Of a DNA stretch of 49,459 nucleotides, positions 8,264-17,986 are shown in pieces. The position numbers and the translations under genes were made by a program. The stretch comes from Meinhardsimonia xiamenensis (GTDB lineage: Bacteria; Pseudomonadota; Alphaproteobacteria; Rhodobacterales; Rhodobacteraceae), in the NCBI RefSeq assembly GCF_900102905.1, contig NZ_FNFV01000010.1, positions 1 through 49,459 of the forward strand. Reading direction: 5' to 3'. The notes beneath the pieces were generated by a model. The model made no database searches. It was not told the origin of the DNA and worked only from the letters and a program-made list of their open reading frames with translations. The stretch's first letter is position 1, and every line of letters starts with the position of its first letter.

Positions 8264-9261
8264 GCACGAACCCGATCACCGCGACGGTGGATTTCGAGGC
8301 GCGCGGCGTCCAGCACGGGTTCCTGCGCCTGCCCGCCAGCCGCGACGAGAGCGCCTGGGGCAACGTGATGATCCCGGTCACGGTGGTCGCGGGCGGCGCG
8401 GGGCCGACGGCGCTCATCACCGGGGGCAATCACGGCGACGAATACGAAGGGCCGATCGCGATCATGGACCTTGCCCGGCGCCTGCGCGTCGAGGAGGTGG
8501 CGGGGCGGGTGATCCTCATTCCGCAGATGAACGCGCCAGCCTTCCGCGCCGGCCGGCGGACATCGCCGCTCGACGGCGGCAACCTCAACCGCGCCTTTCC
8601 CGGTCGCCCCGACGGCAGCGCCACCGAGAAGATTGCCGACTACTTCACGCGCCAGCTTCTGCCCATGGCCGATTTCGTGCTCGACTTCCACTCGGGCGGG
8701 CGCACGCTCGACTTCCTGCCCTTTGCGGCGGCGCATGTGCTGGAGGACAAGGCGCAGGAAGAGGCCTGCATGGACGCAATGCGCGCCTTCAACGCCCCCT
8801 TCTCGATGCGGCTGCTCGAGATCGACGCGGGCGGCATGTATGACAGCGAGGCGGAGGCACAGGGCAAGGTCTTCGTGACCACCGAGCTTGGCGGCGGCGG
8901 CGCGGCGCGGGCCGAGATGGTGGCGGTGGCGCGGAAGGGCTTGCGAAATTTCCTCATCCACGCCGGGATTCTTGATGGAGAGCCTGAAATCGCGCCAAGC
9001 GTGATGCTCGACATGCCCGATGCGGACTGCTTCACCTTTGCCGAGACGGCGGGCGTCTTCGAGCCGGCGGTCGATCTTGGCGCGCGCGTCAGGGCCGGCG
9101 AGGTGCTGGCGCGCGTCTGGCCGGTGGAGGCGACGGGGCGGGAGCCGGTGGAATACCGCGCAAGGCGCGAGGGCATCTTCGCCGCGCGCCACTGGCCGGG
9201 GCTGGTGGGGCAGGGCGACTGCCTTGCGGTGGTGGCGGAGGTGGTTGAGGAGCTTTCGTGA
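8260..9261 (+). CDS. doeB: N-alpha-acetyl-diaminobutyrate deacetylase DoeB (EutE)
   Basis: A zinc enzyme of the succinylglutamate desuccinylase/aspartoacylase family. It removes the acetyl group from the DoeA product to give 2,4-diaminobutyrate. In 333 residues the zinc motif H58-x2-E61 (GGNHGDEYEG) and H144 (LDFHSGG) are visible, as is the substrate loop NLNRAFPG (108-115) and the TTELGGGG segment near 210. The C-terminal beta domain (about 245-330) is typical. It is translationally coupled to doeA and converges on the enolase-superfamily gene with 21 bases between the two reading frames. Confidence 0.92.
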   Translation: MSTNPITATVDFEARGVQHGFLRLPASRDESAWGNVMIPVTVVAGGAGPTALITGGNHGDEYEGPIAIMDLARRLRVEEVAGRVILIPQMNAPAFRAGRRTSPLDGGNLNRAFPGRPDGSATEKIADYFTRQLLPMADFVLDFHSGGRTLDFLPFAAAHVLEDKAQEEACMDAMRAFNAPFSMRLLEIDAGGMYDSEAEAQGKVFVTTELGGGGAARAEMVAVARKGLRNFLIHAGILDGEPEIAPSVMLDMPDADCFTFAETAGVFEPAVDLGARVRAGEVLARVWPVEATGREPVEYRARREGIFAARHWPGLVGQGDCLAVVAEVVEELS

Positions 9262-9285
9262 GCGCTTTGCGAAGCGGCGCGCTCA
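9259..9285. terminator. candidate two-way hairpin over both stop codons
   Basis: Perfect 7-base arms TGAGCGC (9259-9265) and GCGCTCA (9279-9285) enclose 13 bases. The left arm begins with the doeB TGA and the right arm ends with the reverse-strand TGA of the convergent dehydratase gene. No T run follows on either side, so its strength as a terminator is uncertain. Confidence 0.45.
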
Positions 9286-10485
9286 AAGGTCGTCCGCCCC
9301 GGTCACGCGCCGGCTGGTGGTGAAGGCGCGGTCGAGCTCGGGGTTCAGCTCCAGCCCAAGCCCCGGCCCCGGCGGCACGGTGATGCGGCCGTTCGCGACC
9401 GGCGGCAGGGCGGTGACGAGGTCGCGATACCAGCCCCGGTAATAGGCGCGCACGCTTTCCTGGATGAGCGCGTTGGGTGCGTTGAGCGAAAGATGCGTCG
9501 AGGCGGCAAGCACCACCGGCCCGGTGCAGTCATGCGGCGCGATGGGCAGGTGCCAGGCCTCGGCCATGGCCGCGATCTTGCGCGCCTCCGACAGCCCCCC
9601 GCACCAGCTGATGTCGAGGTTGAGAATGCCGGCCGCATCGGTCTCGAGCAGGTCGCGAAAGGCCCAGCGGCTGCCGAGCGTCTCGGACGCCGCCACCGGC
9701 GCGCGCGAGGCGGCGGCATAGCGCCTGAGGCTTGCGAGGCTGTCCATGCGGATCGGATCCTCGTGCCAGAAGGTGCCGTAGGGCTCTAGGGCGCGGGCGA
9801 TCTCGATGGCGGGCAGAAGCTGCCACATCAGGTGGAACTCCACCATGATCTGCATGCGGTCACCCACCGCGCGGCGGATCTTCTCGAAGGGCTCGAGCGC
9901 GGCCTTCATCTCCTCGGGCGTGATGGCAAGCCCCTCGTTGCGCTCGGCCGCCTCGTCGAAGGGCCAGATCTTCATTGCCGTGATGCCCTCCTCGAGCAGC
10001 GAGAGCGCAAGCTCGTCGGCGCGGGTGAGAAAGGCGTCGAGATCGTCAAGCGCGCCCGCCTCGCCGCGCCCGTAATTGGCCGTGGTCTGGCCCTTGGCGC
10101 GCTTCATGTAGGCAGGCCCCGCGCAGGTGTTGTAGGTGCGGATGTCGGGCCGCGTGAAGCCGCCCAGAAGCTGGGCAATCGGCTGGCCGGTGGCCTTGCC
10201 GAAGAGATCCCACAGCGCGATGTCGAAGGCGGAGGCGGCGCGCGACTCCACGCCGGTGGAGCGGTAGCCGAGATAACCCACCAGATCCTTCGACAGCCGG
10301 TCGATGGCCAACGGGTCGCGGCCGATCACCTTTGGCGCGACCGTCTCGTGGATCTGCGCCTCGACGGCGGCGGCGCCGAAGAAGGTCTCGCCAAGGCCGG
10401 TGAGCCCCTCATCGGTGTGGACCAGGATCCAGATCAGATTGGGCCGCTCGGCGACGCGGACGGTCTCGATGGCGGTGATCTTCAT
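9283..10485 (-). CDS. mandelate racemase/muconate lactonizing enzyme family sugar-acid dehydratase
   Basis: An enolase-superfamily enzyme of 400 residues from the start at 10485 (MKITAIETVRV), which has GGAGG close upstream. An N-terminal capping domain covers about 1-125 and the barrel follows. Metal ligands are E216 (VEFH), E242 (HEDP) and E268 (ASET); catalytic candidates are K172 (MKIW), D291 and H318 (APHDCTGP). This pattern fits acid-sugar dehydratases or racemases of the mandelate racemase subgroup. The substrate cannot be read from sequence. It may act on a sugar acid whose keto-deoxy product feeds the dehydratase/KGSA dehydrogenase pair at 22.7-25.5 kb, but that link is inference. 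Confidence 0.88.
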   Translation of the reverse strand: MKITAIETVRVAERPNLIWILVHTDEGLTGLGETFFGAAAVEAQIHETVAPKVIGRDPLAIDRLSKDLVGYLGYRSTGVESRAASAFDIALWDLFGKATGQPIAQLLGGFTRPDIRTYNTCAGPAYMKRAKGQTTANYGRGEAGALDDLDAFLTRADELALSLLEEGITAMKIWPFDEAAERNEGLAITPEEMKAALEPFEKIRRAVGDRMQIMVEFHLMWQLLPAIEIARALEPYGTFWHEDPIRMDSLASLRRYAAASRAPVAASETLGSRWAFRDLLETDAAGILNLDISWCGGLSEARKIAAMAEAWHLPIAPHDCTGPVVLAASTHLSLNAPNALIQESVRAYYRGWYRDLVTALPPVANGRITVPPGPGLGLELNPELDRAFTTSRRVTGADDL

Positions 10486-10545
10486 GGCCGCTCCTCCCGC
10501 CGGCAGCATCGGCGCCGGCGGGAGGCGGGTCAAGACGGGTGCGGC

Positions 10546-10564
10546 GCGCGCGCGCTGCGCGCGC
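10546..10564 (-). terminator. candidate terminator hairpin after acnA
   Basis: Two perfect 8-base GCGCGCGC arms (10546-10553 and 10557-10564) enclose a 3-base loop, 11 bases beyond the acnA stop in the 90-base gap before the dehydratase gene. No T run follows. Given the purely GC arms it could also fold on either strand. Confidence 0.45.
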
Positions 10565-10575
10565 CCGGGCCGGGT

Positions 10576-13332
<2,757 letters not shown>

Positions 13333-13429
13333 CTCGAGAGTCCTCCGTGCATGGGGTGGAGCGTGTCCAGTCGCAGCCCCTCTATTGCGCGCTCCCCCGG
13401 CGCGCAAGGGCTGTCGGCCGCGCTTGTAT

Positions 13430-13445
13430 ACCATTGTGCACCATT
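13430..13445. promoter_or_regulatory. phased direct repeat in the acnA/DUF1223 divergent gap
   Basis: ACCATT occurs at 13430-13435 and again at 13440-13445, 10 bases apart, in the A/T-richer middle of the 253-base gap between the divergent starts. Spacing of one helical turn is compatible with a dimeric regulator or with promoter elements. No known operator consensus was recognised, and the rest of the gap shows nothing else. Confidence 0.25.
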
Positions 13446-13585
13446 CCTGCAAGACGCCCACCGGATGGCCGTCCCGGCAGGCGCGACGCCCTGGGGCGCA
13501 ATCCTGCAGGCCATCTCGCCAATCGTTGATTGGCCGCGAGCGGGGTGGCGGGCTAGGTATGGGGCGTTCTGCAAAGGAGGTCCGA

Positions 13586-14293
13586 ATGCGGGCGGTTCTC
13601 ATCCTTCTGGCGCTGGTCTCTGCACTCCTGGCATCCTCTCCGGCGCGGGCCGGCGAGGCGCCGCCAGTTTTGGTGGAACTGTTCACCTCGCAGGGCTGCT
13701 CGGCCTGCCCGCCGGCCGACGCGCTTCTGGCCGAGCTGGCCGACCGCGACGACGTGATCGCGCTCGCGCTGCACGTGGACTACTGGGACTACATCGGCTG
13801 GAAGGACGGCTTCGCCCGGCCCGAGTTCACCGCCCGCCAGAAGGCCTATGCGCGCGCGGCCGGTCATCGCACCATCTACACGCCGCAGATGATCGTGAAC
13901 GGCACCGAGCACGTCGTCGGTGCCAAGCCGATGCGGCTGGCCGATGCGCTGATGCGCCAACGCGAGCGCGCCCCGCTGGTTGCGCTTGATCTCGCGCGGG
14001 CGGGGAGCCGGCTGACCATCACCGCGCGCCCTCTGGCCCATGCGCTGCCGGCGCAGATGGTGGTGCAGCTCGTGCGTTACCTGCCCTCGGCCACCGTGGC
14101 CATAAGCCGGGGCGAGAATGCGGGGCGCACCATCACCTATCGCAACATCGTCACCGAATGGATGCACCTTGCCCGCTGGGACGGGCGAAACGCCTTCCAG
14201 CTGGAGCTTGCCGTGACCGGACCGGAGCCGGTTGTCGTGGTGATCCAGTCCGATGGGCCGGGCGAGGTGCTGGCCGCGGCGCGGTTGCGCTGA
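13586..14293 (+). CDS. DUF1223 family exported thioredoxin-like protein
   Basis: A 235-residue protein with a clear signal peptide (MRAVLILLALVSALLASSPARA) and then the DUF1223 thioredoxin-like fold. The conserved ELFTSQGCSACPPAD segment puts a CSAC pair at C38 and C41, close to the mature N terminus, so a periplasmic thiol/disulfide role is plausible but unproven. An ideal AAAGGAGG site lies 7 bases before the ATG. It diverges from acnA and converges on an EamA permease with only 4 bases between the stops. Confidence 0.87.
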   Translation: MRAVLILLALVSALLASSPARAGEAPPVLVELFTSQGCSACPPADALLAELADRDDVIALALHVDYWDYIGWKDGFARPEFTARQKAYARAAGHRTIYTPQMIVNGTEHVVGAKPMRLADALMRQRERAPLVALDLARAGSRLTITARPLAHALPAQMVVQLVRYLPSATVAISRGENAGRTITYRNIVTEWMHLARWDGRNAFQLELAVTGPEPVVVVIQSDGPGEVLAAARLR

Positions 14294-14297
14294 AGCG

Positions 14298-15200
14298 TCA
14301 TGGCCCCGGGCGCGGCCCAACGTGCACGGCGCGCGCAGCACGCGTCTCCCGATACCAGACATAGAGCCCTGCACCGGCAATGATCGCCGCGCCGATCACG
14401 GTGGGCATGTCGGGGATCTCGCCGAAGAAGACCAGCCCCCAGATGGCCGCGAAGACGAGGCCCGCATACGAGAAGGGTGCGACGGTGCCGGCCTCGGCCA
14501 GCGCAAGGGCGCGGATCAGCATCAGTTGCCCGGCCGCACCAACAAGCCCGATCGCGGCCATGAGCGCGAGCGTTACCGCATCGGGCGGGACCCAGAAGAA
14601 TGGCACGGCGAAGGAAAGCACCACTGCTCCGAAGAGCGCGGTGTAGAGAAGCGATGTCCATGGATCCTCGTCGCGTCCGGCAAGACGGGTGAGAAGTGCA
14701 TAGGCCGAGTAGAAGATCGCCGCGAGCAGCGGCAGGACGGCATAGGGCGAAAACACCGCCGAGCCGGGGCGGATGATGACAAGCGCGCCCAGAAGCGCCA
14801 AGGCGATGGCCGCGAGCCGGCGCGGGCCGAGCCGCTCGCCCAGAAACAGCGCGCCCCCCAGAGTGACGAGCACGGGGTTCACATCCATGATCGCGGTGGC
14901 CTCCGCGAGCCCGATATGGGTGAGCCCGGTGAAGAAGCTGATGGTGGCGCCCAGAAGCACGACCGAGCGCAGAAGCTGCAGCCCCGGATGGCGGGTGCGC
15001 GCCACGCTGGCGAGACGCGGGGCGACGAGAAGCAGCACCACGAGCGCCTGGCCGGCGTAGCGCGCCCAGAGCGCCATCACCACATCGGCGCGCTGGCCGA
15101 TGGCCTTGGCGAGAAGATCCATCAGCGAGAAGGCGAAGATCGCCCCGATCATCAGCAGGATGCCGCGGGCGTTGTCGCCCGGCGAGGGCAGGGCGCTCAT
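14298..15200 (-). CDS. EamA/DMT-superfamily permease
   Basis: A 300-residue inner-membrane protein with about ten hydrophobic segments arranged as two EamA repeats (about 10-140 and 150-285), typical of drug/metabolite exporters. The second repeat contains APFSYAGLVFAAIWGLVFFGE, a family-like stretch. Its ATG overlaps the stop of the nitrile hydratase alpha gene (15197-15200), so it is probably translated with that enzyme. The cargo is not shown; by context it could move a nitrile, amide or thiocyanate-related compound, or simply be co-transcribed. Confidence 0.85.
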   Translation of the reverse strand: MSALPSPGDNARGILLMIGAIFAFSLMDLLAKAIGQRADVVMALWARYAGQALVVLLLVAPRLASVARTRHPGLQLLRSVVLLGATISFFTGLTHIGLAEATAIMDVNPVLVTLGGALFLGERLGPRRLAAIALALLGALVIIRPGSAVFSPYAVLPLLAAIFYSAYALLTRLAGRDEDPWTSLLYTALFGAVVLSFAVPFFWVPPDAVTLALMAAIGLVGAAGQLMLIRALALAEAGTVAPFSYAGLVFAAIWGLVFFGEIPDMPTVIGAAIIAGAGLYVWYRETRAARAVHVGPRPGP

Positions 15201-15844
15201 TCCGGGCGGCGCGGCAGGCCGGTGCCGATCATCGAATCGCGGGTGACAAGCGCGGCAAGCTCACCCTCGCTCATCCCCTCCGTGCCTTCGGGGCGCCGGG
15301 GGATGACGATGTAGCGCATCTCGGCGGTGGAGTCGTGGACGCGGATCGTCACATGCTCGGGCAGCTCCACGCCGAATTCCCGCAACACCGCCCGCGGCTC
15401 CCTGACCACCCGCGAGCGGTAGGCGCGCGACTTGTACCAGTCGGGCGGCAGGCCGAGGAGGTTGCGCGGATAGCAGGAGCAGAGCGTGCAGACGATGACG
15501 TTGTGGACCTCGTCAGTGTTCTCCACCGCGATGAGCCGCAGGGGGCCGATGTCAAAGCCCATCTCGCGCGCGGCGTCCGAGGCATCCGCAAGCACGCGCT
15601 CGCGAAAGGCGGGGTCGGTCCAGACGCGGGCGACGAGGGCGGCGCCATTGGCGGGGCTGCGCGCGTCCATCGCCTCGATCTGGCGGGCGATTTCCTCCGG
15701 AGTGGTCACGCCCTTCTCGATGAGAAGCTCGCGCATGGCGATCTCCATGCACTGCCAGTAGGTGAGCGGCTCGTCATTGTCGGGCCGGTAGGGATGGCCC
15801 GAGGGCGACATGCCGGAGTGCGCGAAAGGGGCGTCGTGGGCCAT
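15197..15844 (-). CDS. nitrile hydratase alpha subunit, cobalt type (or thiocyanate hydrolase gamma)
   Basis: This is the metal-binding subunit that hydrates nitriles to amides, or thiocyanate in the related hydrolase. In 215 residues the metal claw CTLCSC lies at C119-C124; Thr in the second position is characteristic of cobalt rather than iron enzymes. The upstream helical part (LTYWQCMEIAMRELLIEKG) matches the family N-terminal arm. It starts 4 bases after the separate beta C-half gene and overlaps the permease gene. No activator or cobalt chaperone gene of the usual kind is seen nearby. The order beta-N, beta-C, alpha is that of the scnB-scnA-scnC thiocyanate hydrolase genes. Confidence 0.9.
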   Translation of the reverse strand: MAHDAPFAHSGMSPSGHPYRPDNDEPLTYWQCMEIAMRELLIEKGVTTPEEIARQIEAMDARSPANGAALVARVWTDPAFRERVLADASDAAREMGFDIGPLRLIAVENTDEVHNVIVCTLCSCYPRNLLGLPPDWYKSRAYRSRVVREPRAVLREFGVELPEHVTIRVHDSTAEMRYIVIPRRPEGTEGMSEGELAALVTRDSMIGTGLPRRPE

Positions 15845-15848
15845 GGCG

Positions 15849-16124
15849 TCAGTCCTGATGCGCCACCGGCTCGAGCCAGTGGCCGTAGATCTCGGCCTCG
15901 ATCAGGTCGTCGGGACGTTCGGCCTCCGCGCCCCAGATGTCGGCGGCACGAAAGCGCACGCGCACAAGCTCGCGCGGCTCGGCCGGCAGCCCGTAGGCCG
16001 CCTGCTCGGGGTTGGGGAAGGTGCCAAGCCGGCGCTCGACCTCGCCCACGCGCCCGCGCAGATAGGCCGGGGTGCGCACATGCCCCGGCGGCATCCAGCG
16101 CGCCACCCGCACCCGCTCAGCCAT
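15849..16124 (-). CDS. nitrile hydratase beta subunit, C-terminal half (SH3-like) as a separate protein
   Basis: A 91-residue protein equal to the SH3-like barrel that ends ordinary nitrile hydratase beta chains. It shows RVRVARWMPPGH and the HVRTPAYLRGRVG segment, whose Arg contacts the oxidised cysteines in known enzymes, then VRFRAADIWG and a final YGHWLEP. The start at 16124 makes an ATGGCTGA overlap of 8 bases with the upstream gene; an ATG at 16139 is an alternative. The frame differs from the beta N-half gene, so the beta chain is genuinely in two pieces unless there is a sequencing indel. Confidence 0.85.
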   Translation of the reverse strand: MAERVRVARWMPPGHVRTPAYLRGRVGEVERRLGTFPNPEQAAYGLPAEPRELVRVRFRAADIWGAEAERPDDLIEAEIYGHWLEPVAHQD

Positions 16125-16509
16125 CGCCCGCAGCTTCATGCGGCGCGGCGGCCTCGCCATAGGTGGCGCCGCGCGCGCGCACCTCTTCCATGCGCCGGCC
16201 AAGCTCTTCGAGGGTGTAGACGCCCGCCTCCACGAGGTTCTGGTTGATCGCCGCCACCCAGCGCTCGTAGTAGCTCATGGTCTCGAAGGCCTCTTCGCCC
16301 ATGTCCTCGAGCGCGCGCCTGAGCCCGTCGACGGTGAAATGCCCCTTGGAGGAGCAGATCACCATCAGCGCGTCCACCCGCTTTTCCCAGAGCGCGTAGT
16401 CATGCTCGCAAAGCTCCACCGGGCCGGCATCCTCGCCGCCCATGTCGTGCCAGCGCCGGCCCTCGGCGCGCGTCGGAATCGGGAGGATCTTCGCGTCGTC
16501 GTCCTGCAT
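16117..16509 (-). CDS. nitrile hydratase beta subunit, N-terminal half as a separate protein
   Basis: A 130-residue protein similar to the helical N-terminal half of nitrile hydratase beta chains and to so-called nitrile hydratase accessory proteins. It includes WHDMGGEDAGPVEL near the start, WEKRVDALMVI, and YYERWVAAINQNLVEAGVYT, the family's second conserved helix. It ends in an Ala-rich linker (AAAPHEAAGDG). It overlaps the C-half gene by 8 bases and leads the enzyme operon 48 bases downstream of fliG. An alternative reading is a stand-alone accessory protein, but the gene order favours a structural subunit. Confidence 0.83.
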   Translation of the reverse strand: MQDDDAKILPIPTRAEGRRWHDMGGEDAGPVELCEHDYALWEKRVDALMVICSSKGHFTVDGLRRALEDMGEEAFETMSYYERWVAAINQNLVEAGVYTLEELGRRMEEVRARGATYGEAAAPHEAAGDG

Positions 16510-16557
16510 GGCGTGAGCCTAAGGCGCGGCGCATGGGCTGTCCAGCGTCGCCCGCGC

Positions 16558-17634
16558 TCACCCCTCCTCGGCCGTCAGCACAATCTCGCCCGCCTCCTCG
16601 AGCGCGCGGATGGCTGTCACGACAGCCGTCATTGCCGCCTCGCCCTCCTCGGGGCGCAGCCGGCCGAGCTCCTCCATCTCCTCGCGCAGCTGGCCCGCCA
16701 TGCGCTGGGACATGTTGGCAAGGATGAATTCGGCCGCTGCCTTTTCCTCCCCCAGCCGTGAGGCGGCAGCGAGAGCGCGCACAAGCTCGGCCGGCTCCAC
16801 CGCGCGGGTGATTTTCGGCACGTCACGCGGATCGATGCGGGCAGGGATGTTGACAAATGTGAAGATCGCGCGGCGCACGCCCTCGGCGAAGTTCGCGTCT
16901 TCCGCCTCGATTTCCTCGAGCACGCGGTTGCGCGTGGCCGCCGGAGAGACGTTGAGAATCGCGCCCAGCCGCTTGACCGGCTCGGCGGTGAAGGCGCTTG
17001 GCGGCTCTGCCTCGAGCCGCTCGAGGATGGCCTGACCGATGCGTTGCACCGTCTCGGGGCGCACGGCGGTCGTGCGCGAGACGGCAAGCGAGATGCGGCG
17101 GGCGCGTTCGCCGGGGATCCTGCCCAGAAGCTCGGCCGCGCGGGGGACGGGCAGCTTGGAAAGCATCACCGCCCCGACCTCGACGCTTTCCTCCTCTAGC
17201 ACCCTGGCAAGACGCCCGGGATCGAGCTCGGCCAATCGCGCCCACGGGTCGCGGTCGCGCCCCAGACCCGCCTCGCGGCGCAACGCGGCGGCGGCATGCT
17301 CGCTGATCTGCCCTTCGAGCGCGGCAAGGGCGCGGTCGATATCGCCTGGAAAGGCGAGCCCCACGCCCTCAAGCTCGTCGGCGAATTCACGCGCCACAGC
17401 ATGAAGAGTGGCGCGGTCGATGTATCTCAGCCGCGCCATGTCGCGGGCGAGGGCGGTCTGCTGCGCCTCGGGCAGCTCGGAGAGCGGCAGGCTCATGCCC
17501 TCCGCCTGCAGGAGCCGCACGATGATTGCCGCCTTGGTGCGGCGCGAGAGACCGGCGGCGCGCGAGTCTTCGCTCACGCGCGGCGACTGCGTGCGTGGTT
17601 CCTGGCTGCCGGTCGTTTCCTGCGCCTCCATCAT
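16558..17634 (-). CDS. fliG: flagellar motor switch protein FliG
   Basis: A 358-residue rotor protein of the flagellar switch complex. The N-terminal and middle FliG domains precede the C-terminal torque domain, which contains IFTFVNIPARIDPRDVPKITRAV and NMSQRMAGQLREEME. Aligned by eye to E. coli FliG, charged torque residues R281, D288/D289 (here Glu-Glu) and R297 are kept, while K264 is replaced by Leu with an Arg next to it. Two adjacent ATG codons (17634 and 17631) could start it. No other flagellar gene is nearby; it sits between a purB-linked exported protein and the nitrile hydratase genes. Confidence 0.88.
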   Translation of the reverse strand: MMEAQETTGSQEPRTQSPRVSEDSRAAGLSRRTKAAIIVRLLQAEGMSLPLSELPEAQQTALARDMARLRYIDRATLHAVAREFADELEGVGLAFPGDIDRALAALEGQISEHAAAALRREAGLGRDRDPWARLAELDPGRLARVLEEESVEVGAVMLSKLPVPRAAELLGRIPGERARRISLAVSRTTAVRPETVQRIGQAILERLEAEPPSAFTAEPVKRLGAILNVSPAATRNRVLEEIEAEDANFAEGVRRAIFTFVNIPARIDPRDVPKITRAVEPAELVRALAAASRLGEEKAAAEFILANMSQRMAGQLREEMEELGRLRPEEGEAAMTAVVTAIRALEEAGEIVLTAEEG

Positions 17635-17756
17635 TTCCCCCGCCAGACCGTTCGGGCGGAGAATTGCAGATGGAAGTTAACGCCCTGCTAGCCGCCGAGC
17701 CAAGGCAAGCGGTTCAATGCCCGCGCGGGAGCGCCCCTGGCCGCCCGGCCGCGCCC

Positions 17757-17918
17757 TCAGCCGGTGACCTTGACGCAGGTGGCCTTTTCCTCGTCCCAGA
17801 CCGCGTCTTCGGCGCAGCTCATGGCCTGCTTGGCGTCATGCGCCTGACAGGCGAGGGCGAAACTGGTGCCGATGGGGGCGGCGGCGAGAAGGAGCGCGAT
17901 GAAGAAGGGGCGCAGCAT
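17757..17918 (-). CDS. small exported cysteine-containing protein
   Basis: A 53-residue protein with a signal peptide (MLRPFFIALLLAAAPIGTSFA) and a mature part of about 30 residues holding three cysteines (LACQAH, MSCAED, ATCVKV). GAAAGG lies 6 bases upstream of the ATG at 17918. It follows purB by 68 bases on the same strand. Small proteins of this kind occur next to purB in related bacteria, but the function is unknown; it may be a periplasmic disulfide-bonded peptide. The 122 bases between it and fliG contain a CCCGCGCGGG palindrome and nothing else clear. Confidence 0.7.
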   Translation of the reverse strand: MLRPFFIALLLAAAPIGTSFALACQAHDAKQAMSCAEDAVWDEEKATCVKVTG

Positions 17919-17986
17919 CGGTGCCTTTCTCCCTGTTTGTGACCCCGAGATGCTAGCACATCGGGCCGCCGCCGCCCAGCCGTGGC

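Noticed and set aside
13333-13686. 118-codon extension upstream of acnA in the same frame
   Set aside because: Not similar to aconitase N termini, and the ATG at 13332 has a good ribosome site; the region is better explained as the divergent promoter gap.
17737-17756. Palindrome CCCGCGCGGG and neighbouring GC repeats upstream of fliG
   Set aside because: Short, purely GC self-complementary words are common by chance at this base composition and no spacing or T run supports a site.
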